Source: Sphingomonas morindae (GTDB taxonomy: Bacteria; Pseudomonadota; Alphaproteobacteria; Sphingomonadales; Sphingomonadaceae). Taken from it: a DNA stretch of 64,000 bases. Shown one piece after another: positions 9,894 through 18,389 of this stretch. Both the position numbers and the translations under genes were made by a program. Positions within the stretch are counted from its first letter, which is position 1, and each line of letters begins with the position of its first letter. The stretch lies in NCBI RefSeq assembly GCF_023822065.1, contig NZ_CP084930.1, positions 186,001-250,000 of the forward strand, written 5' to 3'. The notes beneath the pieces are model-generated. The model was not told where the DNA came from and searched no databases. It worked only from the letters and a program-made list of their open reading frames with translations.

Positions 9894-11678
9894 ATGGCCC
9901 GCATCCCCCGCGATCCGCCCGCCCCGACAGACCGCCGCAAGCTGGCCAGCCTCCGGCTGGTCTGGGCACGCGCGCTGCGCTATCCGGGCCATGTCCTCGC
10001 CGCATTCGTGGCGCTGTGCGTGTCTTCCGCCGCGACTCTGGGCATTCCTTACGGCTTCAAGAGAGTAATCGACCGGGGCTTCAGCTCGGGAGTCGATCCG
10101 CACGCGGTGAGCGCCTCCTTCCACTATTTGCTGATGCTGGTGCTGGTGCTGGCGGCCGCGACCGCGACGCGCTTCTGGTTCGTGTCGTGGATCGGGGCGC
10201 GCGTCGTGTCCGATTTGAGGACAGAGGTGCAGGATAATCTGCTCACGCTCTCGCCGCGCTTCTTCGAGGAGAACCGTCCCTCGGAAATCGCGTCGCGCCT
10301 CACCTCGGATACCGCGATCGTCGAGGAGGTGGTCAGCGCCACCGTCTCGCTGGCGCTGCGCAACCTCTTCACGCTGATTGGCGGCATCAGCTACATGGTG
10401 GTGCTGAGCCCCAAGCTGGCGGGGCTGCTGATCCTCGGCCTGCCGATCGTGGTGGCGCCAATCCTGCTTCTCGGGCGGCGCGTGCGCGCCTTCTCGCGAT
10501 CCTCGCAGGACAGCATCGCCGGGGTCGGCACCACCGCCACCGAAATCCTCGGCGCGATGCGGGTGGTGCAGGCCTTCGGCCAAGAGGGCCGCGAGGCGGG
10601 CCGGATGCGCGTGGCGGTGGAGGCGGTGTTCGCGGTCAGCAAGCGCCGCTTCGGCGTCCGCGCCATCATGACGGCGGCGGTGATCGGCCTGTTGTTCAGC
10701 GCGGTGACGCTGATCCTCTGGATCGGCGCGATCGACGTTGCCGAAGGGCGGATGACGGGCGGCACCATCGCCGCCTTCGTGCTCACGGCGGGGCTCGTCA
10801 CCGGCTCGTTCGGCGCGCTGGCCGAGGTGTGGGGCGACATATTGCGCGGCTCGGGCGCGGCCAGCCGGCTTGGCGAGCTGATCGCCGCGCGCCCCGAAAT
10901 CACCGCGCCGGCGCAGCCCATCGCCCTGCCCCGGCCCGCCACCGGCGCGATCGCCTTCGACCGCGTGACCTTCCGCTACCCGACGCGGCCCGACCGCGCC
11001 GCGCTCGAGGCGTTCAGCCTCGCCATCGCGCCGGGTGAGACGGTGGCGGTGGTCGGCCCCTCCGGCGCCGGCAAATCCACGCTGTTCCAGCTGGCGGAAC
11101 GTTTCTACGATCCGCAGGAAGGGCGCGTCCTGCTCGACGGCGTGGCGCTGCCCGATGCCGATCCCGCCGCGATCCGCGCACGCATCGCGCTAGTGCCGCA
11201 GGAGACGGTGATCTTCGCCGCCTCGGCGCGCGACAATCTCCGCTATGGCCGCTGGGATGCGGACGATGCCGCGATCTGGGCGGCGGCCGAGGCCGCCAAT
11301 GCCGCCGATTTCCTGCGCGAGCTGCCCGAGGGGCTGGAGACCTTCCTTGGCGAGGGCGGCGCGCGCCTGTCGGGCGGCCAGCGCCAGCGGCTCGCCATCG
11401 CGCGGGCGCTGCTGCGCGACGCGCCGCTGCTGCTGCTCGACGAGGCGACCTCGGCGCTCGACGCCGAGAGCGAGCGGCTGGTGCAGGACGCGCTGGAGCG
11501 GCTGATGCGCGGCCGCACCACCATCGTGATCGCGCACCGTCTCGCCACCGTGCGCGCGGCCGACCGCATCATCGTGATGGACAAGGGCCGGATCGTCGAG
11601 GAAGGCCGGCACGAGACGCTCCAGGCCGGCGGCGGCATCTACGCGCGGCTCGCCCGGCTCCAGTTCGAGAGCCTGTGA
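9894..11678 (+). CDS. ABC transporter, fused permease and ATPase (MsbA-like half-transporter)
   Basis: A 594-residue ABCB-type half exporter that should work as a homodimer in the inner membrane. Residues 1-320 hold about six transmembrane helices. The nucleotide-binding domain follows, with Walker A GPSGAGKST at about residue 389, Q-loop VPQETVIF, signature LSGGQRQR, Walker B LLLLDEATSALD and switch His in IAHRLAT. It groups by eye with MsbA-related lipid or drug exporters, but the substrate cannot be read from sequence. It appears to be a single gene, divergent from phaZ and convergent with the peptidase gene 36 bases downstream. Confidence 0.88.
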   Translation: MARIPRDPPAPTDRRKLASLRLVWARALRYPGHVLAAFVALCVSSAATLGIPYGFKRVIDRGFSSGVDPHAVSASFHYLLMLVLVLAAATATRFWFVSWIGARVVSDLRTEVQDNLLTLSPRFFEENRPSEIASRLTSDTAIVEEVVSATVSLALRNLFTLIGGISYMVVLSPKLAGLLILGLPIVVAPILLLGRRVRAFSRSSQDSIAGVGTTATEILGAMRVVQAFGQEGREAGRMRVAVEAVFAVSKRRFGVRAIMTAAVIGLLFSAVTLILWIGAIDVAEGRMTGGTIAAFVLTAGLVTGSFGALAEVWGDILRGSGAASRLGELIAARPEITAPAQPIALPRPATGAIAFDRVTFRYPTRPDRAALEAFSLAIAPGETVAVVGPSGAGKSTLFQLAERFYDPQEGRVLLDGVALPDADPAAIRARIALVPQETVIFAASARDNLRYGRWDADDAAIWAAAEAANAADFLRELPEGLETFLGEGGARLSGGQRQRLAIARALLRDAPLLLLDEATSALDAESERLVQDALERLMRGRTTIVIAHRLATVRAADRIIVMDKGRIVEEGRHETLQAGGGIYARLARLQFESL

Positions 11679-11714
11679 GGCGCGGCGGGGCCGGCCCCGC
11701 GCGCCCCGCCCGGC

Positions 11715-13952
11715 TCAGCGCCTGTCGCGCACATGCGTATCGAGGAAACGCTCGATCGTGTGCTGGACATGCGCCTGCCGCCCCGGCCCCGCGATGCGGT
11801 GGGTCTGGCCCGTATAGAGCATCATCTCGAAGGGCGTGTCCGTCTCCTGCAGCCGGTTGATCAGCGCGGCCGAATTTTCGAACACGACATTGTCGTCGCT
11901 GAGCCCGTGGATCAGCAGCATGGGCGCGCGGATCTGCGGCGCATCGGTCACAGCGCCACCCGCCGCATAGGGCGCTGCATCCGTGGCGGGGTTGCCGAGA
12001 TAGCGCTCGGTATAATGGGTATCGTACAATTCCCAGCGCGTGACGGGCGCGCCGGCGATCCCGGCGGCATAGAGGCCCTGCTTGTCCTTCTCGAGCATCT
12101 TCAGCGTCATGTAGCCGCCATAGGACCAGCCATAGGTGGCGATGCGCCGCGCATCGACAAAGGGCTGCTGCGCCAGCCAGCGCGCGCCCTCGGCCTGGTC
12201 CGCCACCTCCACCGTGCCCATGGCGTGGTAGATCTGATCCTCGAAGGCGCGGCCGCGATTGGCCGAGCCGCGATTGTCGAGCTGAAAATAGATCCAGCCC
12301 TTGGACACCCAATATTGCGCCATCGGGCTCATCCAGGCGCGCTTCACCTGCTGCGCGGTGGGGCCGCCATAATGTTCGAAGAACACCGGATAGCGCTTGC
12401 CCGGCTCGAGCGCCGGCGTGATCATCTCATAGTGGAGCAGGCTGCCATCGGCCGCGCTGAGTGTGCCGTAGCTGACCGGCCGGTGCGCCGCGACGAAGGG
12501 CGCATAGGGATGATGCGCGTCGATCCGGTTCTCCTCGATCCAGGCGATGCGCTGGCCCTCGGCATCGGCCAGATAGAGCTGGGGCGGCTGGGTCGGGCTG
12601 GAGCGCGTGACGAGCAGGTGCGTGCCGGCGCGATCCATTTCGGCGCTGTTGGAATAACCGCGCTCCGTCAGCCGCTTGGGCTCGCCCGGGGCGAGATAGT
12701 CGAGCGCATAGACCTGGCCTTCCAGCACATCGTCCTTGGTGCCGGTGAAGATCAGCCGGTGGCGCGTCTCGTCCAGCCCGACCAAGCCGGTGACGACCCA
12801 GGGGCCGCGCGTCAGCTGGGTCCAGCGGCCCTTGGCGAAGCGGTAGAGATGGGCATAGCCGTCGCGCGCCGAGCGCCAGATCAGGCTGCCATCGGCGAGC
12901 GGGCGGAAATCATCGTGCAGCGCCACCCAGGTCTTGGACGTCTCGGTGAAGAGGATGCGCCCCTTGCCGGTGGCGGGATCGATGGCGAGCATGTCGAGCC
13001 GCTTCTGGTCGCGGCTCTGGCGCTGCACATAGAGGGTGCGGCCATCCTTGGACCAATCGACCCGCGCGAGATAGATGTCGGGATCGGCGCCGAGATCGAC
13101 CTTGACCCGGCCGCCGCCGTCCGGCGCCATCACCCACAGGCTCACCGCCACATTGGGCGTGCCCGCGGCGGGGTAGCGCTGCTCGAAGGTGCGCGTGCCC
13201 TCCGCGCCGATGGCGGCGCGCGTCACCGTCTTCACCGCCGCCTCGTCATAGCATTCGACCGCGACATGCGCGCCGCTTGGCGCCCACCAGGTGCCGGTGA
13301 AGCGGTCCATCTCTTCCTGGGCGACGAATTCGGCGGTGCCGCAGGTGACGGTGCCGCCCCCCTCGTGCGTGAGCGCCTGCTCGGCGCCGCTGGCGAGATT
13401 GATCGCGTAGAGATTCTGGTCGCGCACGAAGCTGACGAAGCGGCCATCCTCGGAGATGTGCGCGTCGATCTCGGTGGCGGGGCTGTTGGTCAGCCGGCGC
13501 ACCTTGCCATCGAGCCCGGCCAGATAGAGATCGCCATCGAGCGGAACCAGCAGCGCCGAGGCGTCCGGCGCCCAATCATAATCGACGATGCCCGAACTGC
13601 CGCCGATGCGCGCGCGCTCGCGCCGCATCTTCTCCGCCTCCGACAGCGCGGCGCCGCTGCCGACCGCCTTGCTGTCCACCAGCATGCGCTCGGCGCCGGT
13701 GCGCGTATCGACCGCCCAGAGATCGAAGCGCTCGCGATCATCGGCGCGCGGCTTGAGCAGCGTCGCGTACCGGCCATCGGGCGAGAGCGCGAGCTTGCGC
13801 GGACTGGGCCCCGACAGAGCGGGGCTCGCGAAGATCCGCTCGATGGTGAGCGGCACCTGTGGCACCTGCGGCGCGGGCATGGCGGCGGGCGGGAGCGCGG
13901 CCGCCGGAAGCGTCGCGAGCAGCGGCATGGCCGCGAGAAGAAGCAAGGACAT
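11715..13952 (-). CDS. S9 family prolyl peptidase, DPP IV-like, secreted
   Basis: A 745-residue exported serine peptidase that likely removes N-terminal dipeptides ending in Pro or Ala. A signal peptide ([19 protein letters not shown]) is followed by a beta-propeller DPPIV_N region to about residue 500 and an alpha/beta hydrolase domain. The nucleophile is in GWSYGG (about residue 609), the Asp in GLSDDNV (about 685) and the His in TGQTHRIAG (about 719). The propeller contains AQEEMDRFTGTWW, which matches the double-Glu motif that anchors the substrate amino terminus in DPP IV. Periplasmic peptide utilisation is the likely role. Single gene. Confidence 0.9.
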   Translation of the reverse strand: MSLLLLAAMPLLATLPAAALPPAAMPAPQVPQVPLTIERIFASPALSGPSPRKLALSPDGRYATLLKPRADDRERFDLWAVDTRTGAERMLVDSKAVGSGAALSEAEKMRRERARIGGSSGIVDYDWAPDASALLVPLDGDLYLAGLDGKVRRLTNSPATEIDAHISEDGRFVSFVRDQNLYAINLASGAEQALTHEGGGTVTCGTAEFVAQEEMDRFTGTWWAPSGAHVAVECYDEAAVKTVTRAAIGAEGTRTFEQRYPAAGTPNVAVSLWVMAPDGGGRVKVDLGADPDIYLARVDWSKDGRTLYVQRQSRDQKRLDMLAIDPATGKGRILFTETSKTWVALHDDFRPLADGSLIWRSARDGYAHLYRFAKGRWTQLTRGPWVVTGLVGLDETRHRLIFTGTKDDVLEGQVYALDYLAPGEPKRLTERGYSNSAEMDRAGTHLLVTRSSPTQPPQLYLADAEGQRIAWIEENRIDAHHPYAPFVAAHRPVSYGTLSAADGSLLHYEMITPALEPGKRYPVFFEHYGGPTAQQVKRAWMSPMAQYWVSKGWIYFQLDNRGSANRGRAFEDQIYHAMGTVEVADQAEGARWLAQQPFVDARRIATYGWSYGGYMTLKMLEKDKQGLYAAGIAGAPVTRWELYDTHYTERYLGNPATDAAPYAAGGAVTDAPQIRAPMLLIHGLSDDNVVFENSAALINRLQETDTPFEMMLYTGQTHRIAGPGRQAHVQHTIERFLDTHVRDRR

Positions 13953-14004
13953 GGCGGCAGGTGTAACGCCAGCTTACGGCGACGCAATGGCCCCGACAGA
14001 CAAA

Positions 14005-14034
14005 GGGCGCCGGCGGATATCTCCGCCGACGCCC
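14005..14034 (-). terminator. Terminator of the rpsP-rplS operon
   Basis: A 13-base-pair stem (one G-U pair) with a 4-base loop lies 30 bases after the rplS stop. Read on the minus strand it is followed by TTT. The short U-run makes it weaker than the glnA terminator. Confidence 0.65.
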
Positions 14035-14064
14035 CTGTGCGCATCGGTGCCCGAAGGCGGCGCG

Positions 14065-14445
14065 TCAGGCCTTGGCCGTCTCGCGATTGTCCTTGCGCTC
14101 GGCGATGCGGGCCGACTTGCCGGTACGGCCACGCAGATAATAGAGCTTGGCGCGACGCACGGCGCCGCGACGCACCACCTCGATCGAATCGACATTGGGC
14201 GAGTAGAGCGGGAAGACGCGCTCCACACCCTCGCCGAACGAGATCTTGCGGACGGTGAAGCTGGAGCCCATGCCCTTGTTGGCGCGGGCGATGCACACGC
14301 CCTCGAAGGCCTGCACGCGGGTGCGCTCGCCCTCGACCACCTTCACGCCCACGCGCAGCGTGTCGCCGGGGCGGAATTCGGGAATGGTCTTGCTCTCGTT
14401 GAACCGCGCGATGGCTTCGGCCTCGAGCGTCTGGATAAGGTTCAT
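14065..14445 (-). CDS. rplS: 50S ribosomal protein L19
   Basis: A structural protein of the large ribosomal subunit located at the subunit interface. The 126-residue product starts [12 protein letters not shown] and contains the L19 core [16 protein letters not shown] and [23 protein letters not shown]. The start ATG at 14445 fits the family better than an in-frame upstream codon at 14478. It is the last gene of ffh-rpsP-rimM-trmD-rplS, 7 bases after trmD. Confidence 0.97.
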   Translation of the reverse strand: MNLIQTLEAEAIARFNESKTIPEFRPGDTLRVGVKVVEGERTRVQAFEGVCIARANKGMGSSFTVRKISFGEGVERVFPLYSPNVDSIEVVRRGAVRRAKLYYLRGRTGKSARIAERKDNRETAKA

Positions 14446-14452
14446 AACCCTG

Positions 14453-15190
14453 TCATCCCTCGTCTTTTTGCCGCGCACCAGAGGGCGACCGGACCGGAGC
14501 GCCCCGCTGGCGTTCCCAAAGATCCGGCCGCCTTAGCCGTGTGATCCGTTCCGCCTCGGCATGACGCCAGGCGGCGATCCGCGCATGATCCCCCGATCGC
14601 AGCACTTCAGGGATCGTGCGCCCCTCCCATTCGACAGGTCGGGTATAGTGCGGATATTCGAGAAGGCCGCTTTCGAAGCTTTCCTCGTCCCCGCTGGAAG
14701 CCGCGCCCATTACGCCGGGCAGCAGCCGGATGCAAGCGTCCAGCAGCGTCAGCGCCGCCATCTCGCCGCCGGACAGGATGAAGTCGCCCAGCGAGACCTG
14801 CTCGATGGCGCGCGCCTCGAACAGCCGCTCGTCCATGCCCTCGAAGCGGCCGCAGATCAGGATCGCGCCCGGCCCGGCGGCGAGCGCACGCACCCGCGCC
14901 TGGCGGAGCGGCGCGCCGCGCGGGCTCATCGCCAGCACCGGCAGGTCCGGATGCCGCGCGGTGGTGGCATCCAGCGCGGCGGCGAGGATATCGGCGCGCA
15001 TCACCATGCCGGCGCCGCCGCCCGCGGGCGTATCGTCCACCGAGCGGTGACGGTCCTTCGCGAAATCGCGGATCTGCACCGGATCGAGCCGCCACCGCCC
15101 CTCGCCCAGCGCGCGCCCGGCCAGGCTGAGGCCGAGCGGCCCGGGGAACATCTCGGGATAGAGGGTGAGGATGGCGGCGGTGAAGCTCAT
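14453..15190 (-). CDS. trmD: tRNA (guanine37-N1)-methyltransferase
   Basis: Methylates G37 next to the anticodon, preventing +1 frameshifting. The 245-residue protein shows the SPOUT trefoil-knot motifs: [13 protein letters not shown] at the start, [24 protein letters not shown], and [14 protein letters not shown] before RLLPGVMG. The start ATG at 15190 forms an ATGA overlap with the upstream small membrane protein gene, so translation of the two is coupled. Confidence 0.96.
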   Translation of the reverse strand: MSFTAAILTLYPEMFPGPLGLSLAGRALGEGRWRLDPVQIRDFAKDRHRSVDDTPAGGGAGMVMRADILAAALDATTARHPDLPVLAMSPRGAPLRQARVRALAAGPGAILICGRFEGMDERLFEARAIEQVSLGDFILSGGEMAALTLLDACIRLLPGVMGAASSGDEESFESGLLEYPHYTRPVEWEGRTIPEVLRSGDHARIAAWRHAEAERITRLRRPDLWERQRGAPVRSPSGARQKDEG

Positions 15191-15504
15191 CGGCGGCGCA
15201 TCAGGCGCAGCAGCAGCGAGGCGAAGAGCACGCCCACCAGCCACAACACCGCATAGGCGAGGACGAAGCGGCCGAGCGGCAGCCAGTGGATATCGCCAAA
15301 GGCCACGCCCGCGCTGCGATTGGCCCCGGCATAGCCGACGAGCAGCAGCACCAGCAGCACCAGCGGCAGCGCCGCCGGCACGACGAAGCGATAGACGGGC
15401 AGCCGCGCCGGGAAGCGGCGGCCCACCAGCAGCACCACCGCGCCGGTAAAGGCGGCCTGCAGCGCCAGCACGGTGAAGAAGAAGGCGGCGGCGGGATCCA
15501 TCAT
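15187..15504 (-). CDS. Small membrane protein inserted between rimM and trmD
   Basis: A 105-residue protein with three to four hydrophobic segments (about residues 6-27, 40-61 and 78-100) and a short Arg-rich C terminus (LRLMRRR). By the positive-inside rule the tail should be cytosolic. It overlaps both neighbours by 4 bases (ATGA at 15501-15504 and at 15187-15190), so it is translated as part of the ribosomal operon and is not a spurious reading frame. I do not recognise a family. ATG at 15501 is an equally possible start. Confidence 0.75.
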   Translation of the reverse strand: MMDPAAAFFFTVLALQAAFTGAVVLLVGRRFPARLPVYRFVVPAALPLVLLVLLLVGYAGANRSAGVAFGDIHWLPLGRFVLAYAVLWLVGVLFASLLLRLMRRR

Positions 15505-15977
15505 GGCTCGACGAACGCGGCATGGACGAGGATGGGCGGGCCGAGATCCGCCACGCCCGCGCCGACCGGCACCAAGAAACGGCGGCCATCGGCGCGCTCG
15601 ATCTCGATCAGATCGCCGGCGCCGTAATTCTCGACCGCCACGATCCGGCCGAGCGCCTCGCCATCGGTGGCAAGCGCGGGCTGGTCGATCAGGTCGGCAT
15701 GATAATATTCGCCCTCGCCCAGCGGCGGCAGCGCGGCGCGGGGAACGGTGAGCGGGGTGCCGCGCATCGCCTCGGCGGCGGTGCGATCGGTGATTTCGGC
15801 GAAGCGCGCCACCGCGCCATTGGCGCCCGGCCGCAGCGCTTTGAGCGTCAGCGTCCGATCGCCCGCGCGCAGCTGCGGATAGGCGGCGAGATCCTCGGTG
15901 AAGAGCTTGAGCCGCACCTCGCCGGCGATGCCGTGCGCGCCGGTGATGGCGGCGAGCGTCACCTGTCTGTCGTCCAC
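15501..15977 (-). CDS. rimM: Ribosome maturation factor RimM
   Basis: Assists 16S 3'-domain folding and 30S maturation by binding S19. The 158-residue protein has an N-terminal RimM beta barrel ([19 protein letters not shown]) and a C-terminal PRC barrel ([16 protein letters not shown]...[17 protein letters not shown]). The position between rpsP and trmD is the usual one. Its stop overlaps the start of the downstream small membrane protein gene. Confidence 0.94.
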   Translation of the reverse strand: MDDRQVTLAAITGAHGIAGEVRLKLFTEDLAAYPQLRAGDRTLTLKALRPGANGAVARFAEITDRTAAEAMRGTPLTVPRAALPPLGEGEYYHADLIDQPALATDGEALGRIVAVENYGAGDLIEIERADGRRFLVPVGAGVADLGPPILVHAAFVEP

Positions 15978-16048
15978 CCGCGCGCTCCGTCTTGGCTCAT
16001 CGCGCGAGCCAGGGCGGCGGGCCTAAGCCACGCCGCCTGGTCCGGCGA

Positions 16049-16183
16049 TCAGCGCGCCGCCGGCGTCTCGGCCGAGTCGGCGCCGCCCTCGGGCGCATCG
16101 GGCGCGCCCTCGGCGGGATCGTCCGGCGAGACGCCGCGATTGGTGGCGTCCGGCTGGACCTCGGATTTATCCTTGTCGATCAT
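16049..16183 (-). CDS. 44-residue acidic small protein between rpsP and rimM
   Basis: A short reading frame in the 254-base gap between rpsP and rimM, on the operon strand. It begins MIDKDKSEVQPDATNRGVSP and continues with Asp/Glu/Gly/Ala-rich residues to a TGA. An ideal Shine-Dalgarno AGGAGG sits 6 bases before the ATG, which is stronger than that of many annotated neighbours. The composition (acidic, no hydrophobic core) suggests an intrinsically disordered protein. The function is unknown and it may simply be a conserved small protein of this lineage. Confidence 0.5.
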   Translation of the reverse strand: MIDKDKSEVQPDATNRGVSPDDPAEGAPDAPEGGADSAETPAAR

Positions 16184-16231
16184 CGCGTCCTCCTGCGTGG
16201 GGCAGGAAGAACGCGGGAGATCGGCTTTGGC

Positions 16232-16618
16232 TCAGGCCTCGGCGCTTTCCTCGGCCGGGGCATTGGCGGCCTCGGCGATCGCGGCGGCCTTGGCGGCGCG
16301 CTCCTCGGCGCGCTCCTTGGCCTTCTCGCCCGGCTCGGCCTTTTTCGGGTTGCTGCGCGCGCCGCGCTCCTTCACGCCGGCGGCGTCGAGAAAGCGGGCG
16401 ACGCGATCGGTCGGCTGCGCGCCGACCGCGACCCAGTGGCGGGCGCGCTCGAGATCCAGCACCACGCGCTTCTCGTCATCCTTGGCGAGCATCGGATTAT
16501 AGGTGCCGATCTTCTCGATGAAGGCGCCATCGCGCGGCGACCGCGAATTGGCGACGACGATGCGGTAATAGGGGCGCTTCTTGGCGCCGCCGCGCGACAG
16601 GCGAATGGAAACCGACAT
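16232..16618 (-). CDS. rpsP: 30S ribosomal protein S16
   Basis: A small-subunit ribosomal protein needed for 30S assembly. The core residues 1-85 match S16 ([20 protein letters not shown], then IGTYNP and [12 protein letters not shown]). The last 40 or so residues are a Lys/Glu/Ala-rich extension, longer than in E. coli S16 (82 residues) and typical of Alphaproteobacteria. It lies 40 bases downstream of ffh on the same strand. Confidence 0.96.
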   Translation of the reverse strand: MSVSIRLSRGGAKKRPYYRIVVANSRSPRDGAFIEKIGTYNPMLAKDDEKRVVLDLERARHWVAVGAQPTDRVARFLDAAGVKERGARSNPKKAEPGEKAKERAEERAAKAAAIAEAANAPAEESAEA

Positions 16619-16658
16619 TCTTTCTTCCTTTTCTACGCTAGGGAGGCCGCGGCGCGGC

Positions 16659-18137
16659 TCACTTCTTCTTCATGAAATTGTGGAAGCCGGGCGGCATGCC
16701 CTGGCCGCCGGGCAGGCCGGGGAGCCCACCGGGCAGGCCGCCGCCGGGCAGATTGGGCATCTCGCCGCCGGTCAGCCCGCCGAGCGCGGCATCCATGCCG
16801 CCCTTGCCGAACAGGGCGCCCAATCCCTTGAGGCCGCCCATCTTCTTCATGCGCTTCATCATCGTCGCCATTTCCTGATGCATCTTCAGGATCTTGTTGA
16901 CCTCCTGCACGGTCGTGCCGGAGCCCTTGGCGACGCGGATCTTGCGCTTGGCCGAGAGGATCTCGGGCCTGGCGCGCTCGGCCTTGGTCATGGACGAGAT
17001 GATGGCATCCATGCGGATCAGGATCTTGTCGTCCACCGCGTTGGACGCCATCGCATTCTTCACCTTGGCGATGCCGGGCAGCATGGAGGCGAGCGCGCCG
17101 AGCCCGCCCATCTTGCGCATCTGGGTCAGCTGGCTGCGCAGATCGTTCAGATCGAACTTGCCCTTGGCCAGCCGGTCGGCCAGCTTCTCGGCATCCTCCT
17201 GCTTGATCGTCTCGGCCGCGCGCTCGACCAGGCTGACGACATCGCCCATGCCGAGGATGCGGCCGGCGACGCGCGCCGGCTGGAACAGCTCGAGCCCGTC
17301 CAGCTTTTCGCCGGTGCCGACGAATTTGATCGGCTTGCCGGTGACGGCGCGCATCGACAGGGCCGCGCCGCCGCGCGCATCGCCATCCATGCGGGTGAGC
17401 ACCACGCCCGTGAGCGAGACCTGGCCGGCGAAGCTGGTGGCGACGTTGACCGCATCCTGGCCGGTGAGCGAATCGACCACCAGCAGGATCTCGTCGGGCT
17501 CGGAGACCGAGGCGACCGCCTTCATCTCGTCCATCAGCGCCTGGTCGACATGGAGCCGGCCGGCGGTATCGAGCATCAGCACGTCGAAGCCCTGGAGCTT
17601 CGCGGCGCTGAGCGCGCGCCGGGCGATATCGACCGGCTGCTGGCCGGGCACGATCGGCAGGGTGGCCACCTCGGCCTGCACGCCGAGCACGGCGAGCTGC
17701 TCCTGCGCCGCCGGGCGATTGACGTCGAGCGACGCCATCAGCACCTTCTTGCGGCCCTTCTCGCGCAGGCGGCGCGCGATCTTGGCGGTGGTGGTCGTCT
17801 TGCCCGAGCCCTGGAGGCCGACCATCATCACCACCGCGGGCGGCGTGACATCGAGCTGGAGATCGACCGCCTCGCTGCCGAGCATGGCGGTGAGCGCGTC
17901 CGAGACGATCTTCACCACCTGCTGGCCGGGCGTGATCGAGCGGAGCACGGCCTGGCCGATCGCGGCCTCGGTCACCTGCTCGACGAAATCGCGCACCACC
18001 GGCAACGCGACATCGGCCTCGAGCAGGGCGATGCGGACCTCGCGCAGCGCCGCGCGCACATCGTTCTCGCTGAGCGCGCCACGGCCGCGCAGGCGGTCGA
18101 ACACGCCGCCCAGCCTCTCGCTCAAGCTCTCGAACAT
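16659..18137 (-). CDS. ffh: Signal recognition particle protein Ffh
   Basis: The SRP54 GTPase, which binds signal sequences and SRP RNA and docks with FtsY for co-translational membrane targeting. The 492-residue protein has the N domain (1-90), the G domain with [22 protein letters not shown] and [10 protein letters not shown], and a Met-rich M domain ending in a Gly/Pro tail ([11 protein letters not shown]). I chose ATG 18137 because GAGGAG lies 7 bases upstream; two in-frame ATGs at 18143 and 18155 are alternatives with poorer spacing. It leads the ribosomal operon. Its partner ftsY lies at 22263 on the opposite strand. Confidence 0.96.
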   Translation of the reverse strand: MFESLSERLGGVFDRLRGRGALSENDVRAALREVRIALLEADVALPVVRDFVEQVTEAAIGQAVLRSITPGQQVVKIVSDALTAMLGSEAVDLQLDVTPPAVVMMVGLQGSGKTTTTAKIARRLREKGRKKVLMASLDVNRPAAQEQLAVLGVQAEVATLPIVPGQQPVDIARRALSAAKLQGFDVLMLDTAGRLHVDQALMDEMKAVASVSEPDEILLVVDSLTGQDAVNVATSFAGQVSLTGVVLTRMDGDARGGAALSMRAVTGKPIKFVGTGEKLDGLELFQPARVAGRILGMGDVVSLVERAAETIKQEDAEKLADRLAKGKFDLNDLRSQLTQMRKMGGLGALASMLPGIAKVKNAMASNAVDDKILIRMDAIISSMTKAERARPEILSAKRKIRVAKGSGTTVQEVNKILKMHQEMATMMKRMKKMGGLKGLGALFGKGGMDAALGGLTGGEMPNLPGGGLPGGLPGLPGGQGMPPGFHNFMKKK

Positions 18138-18200
18138 CGCCATACTCCTCACCACCGCAGCCGATCGTCATGACCGATCGCCAGGGCCCAACGCACAAAG

Positions 18201-18229
18201 CGCCGGCGGGCGAAACTCGCCGGCCGGCG
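18201..18229 (-). promoter_or_regulatory. Hairpin in the ffh upstream region
   Basis: A 13-base-pair stem with one mismatch and an AAC loop, followed on the minus strand by CTTTG. It lies 64 bases before the ffh start, inside a 252-base region shared with the divergent EAL protein gene. It could be a leader attenuator of ffh or a fortuitous GC-rich fold. No gene lies upstream for it to terminate. Confidence 0.3.
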
Positions 18230-18389
18230 TGCGCCCTCGGGCGCTGGAGCCATTCGATCCCTGCGGAACGATCGGGGGGCCATAGACCAAGCCTCGGCCT
18301 GGCGCAACCTCGGCCGCCGCATCGCGTCATTTACGCCTTCTTATCGGTTGCCGACCGACAAGCACCACTCGGTTGAGCGGAAGGTGTGT

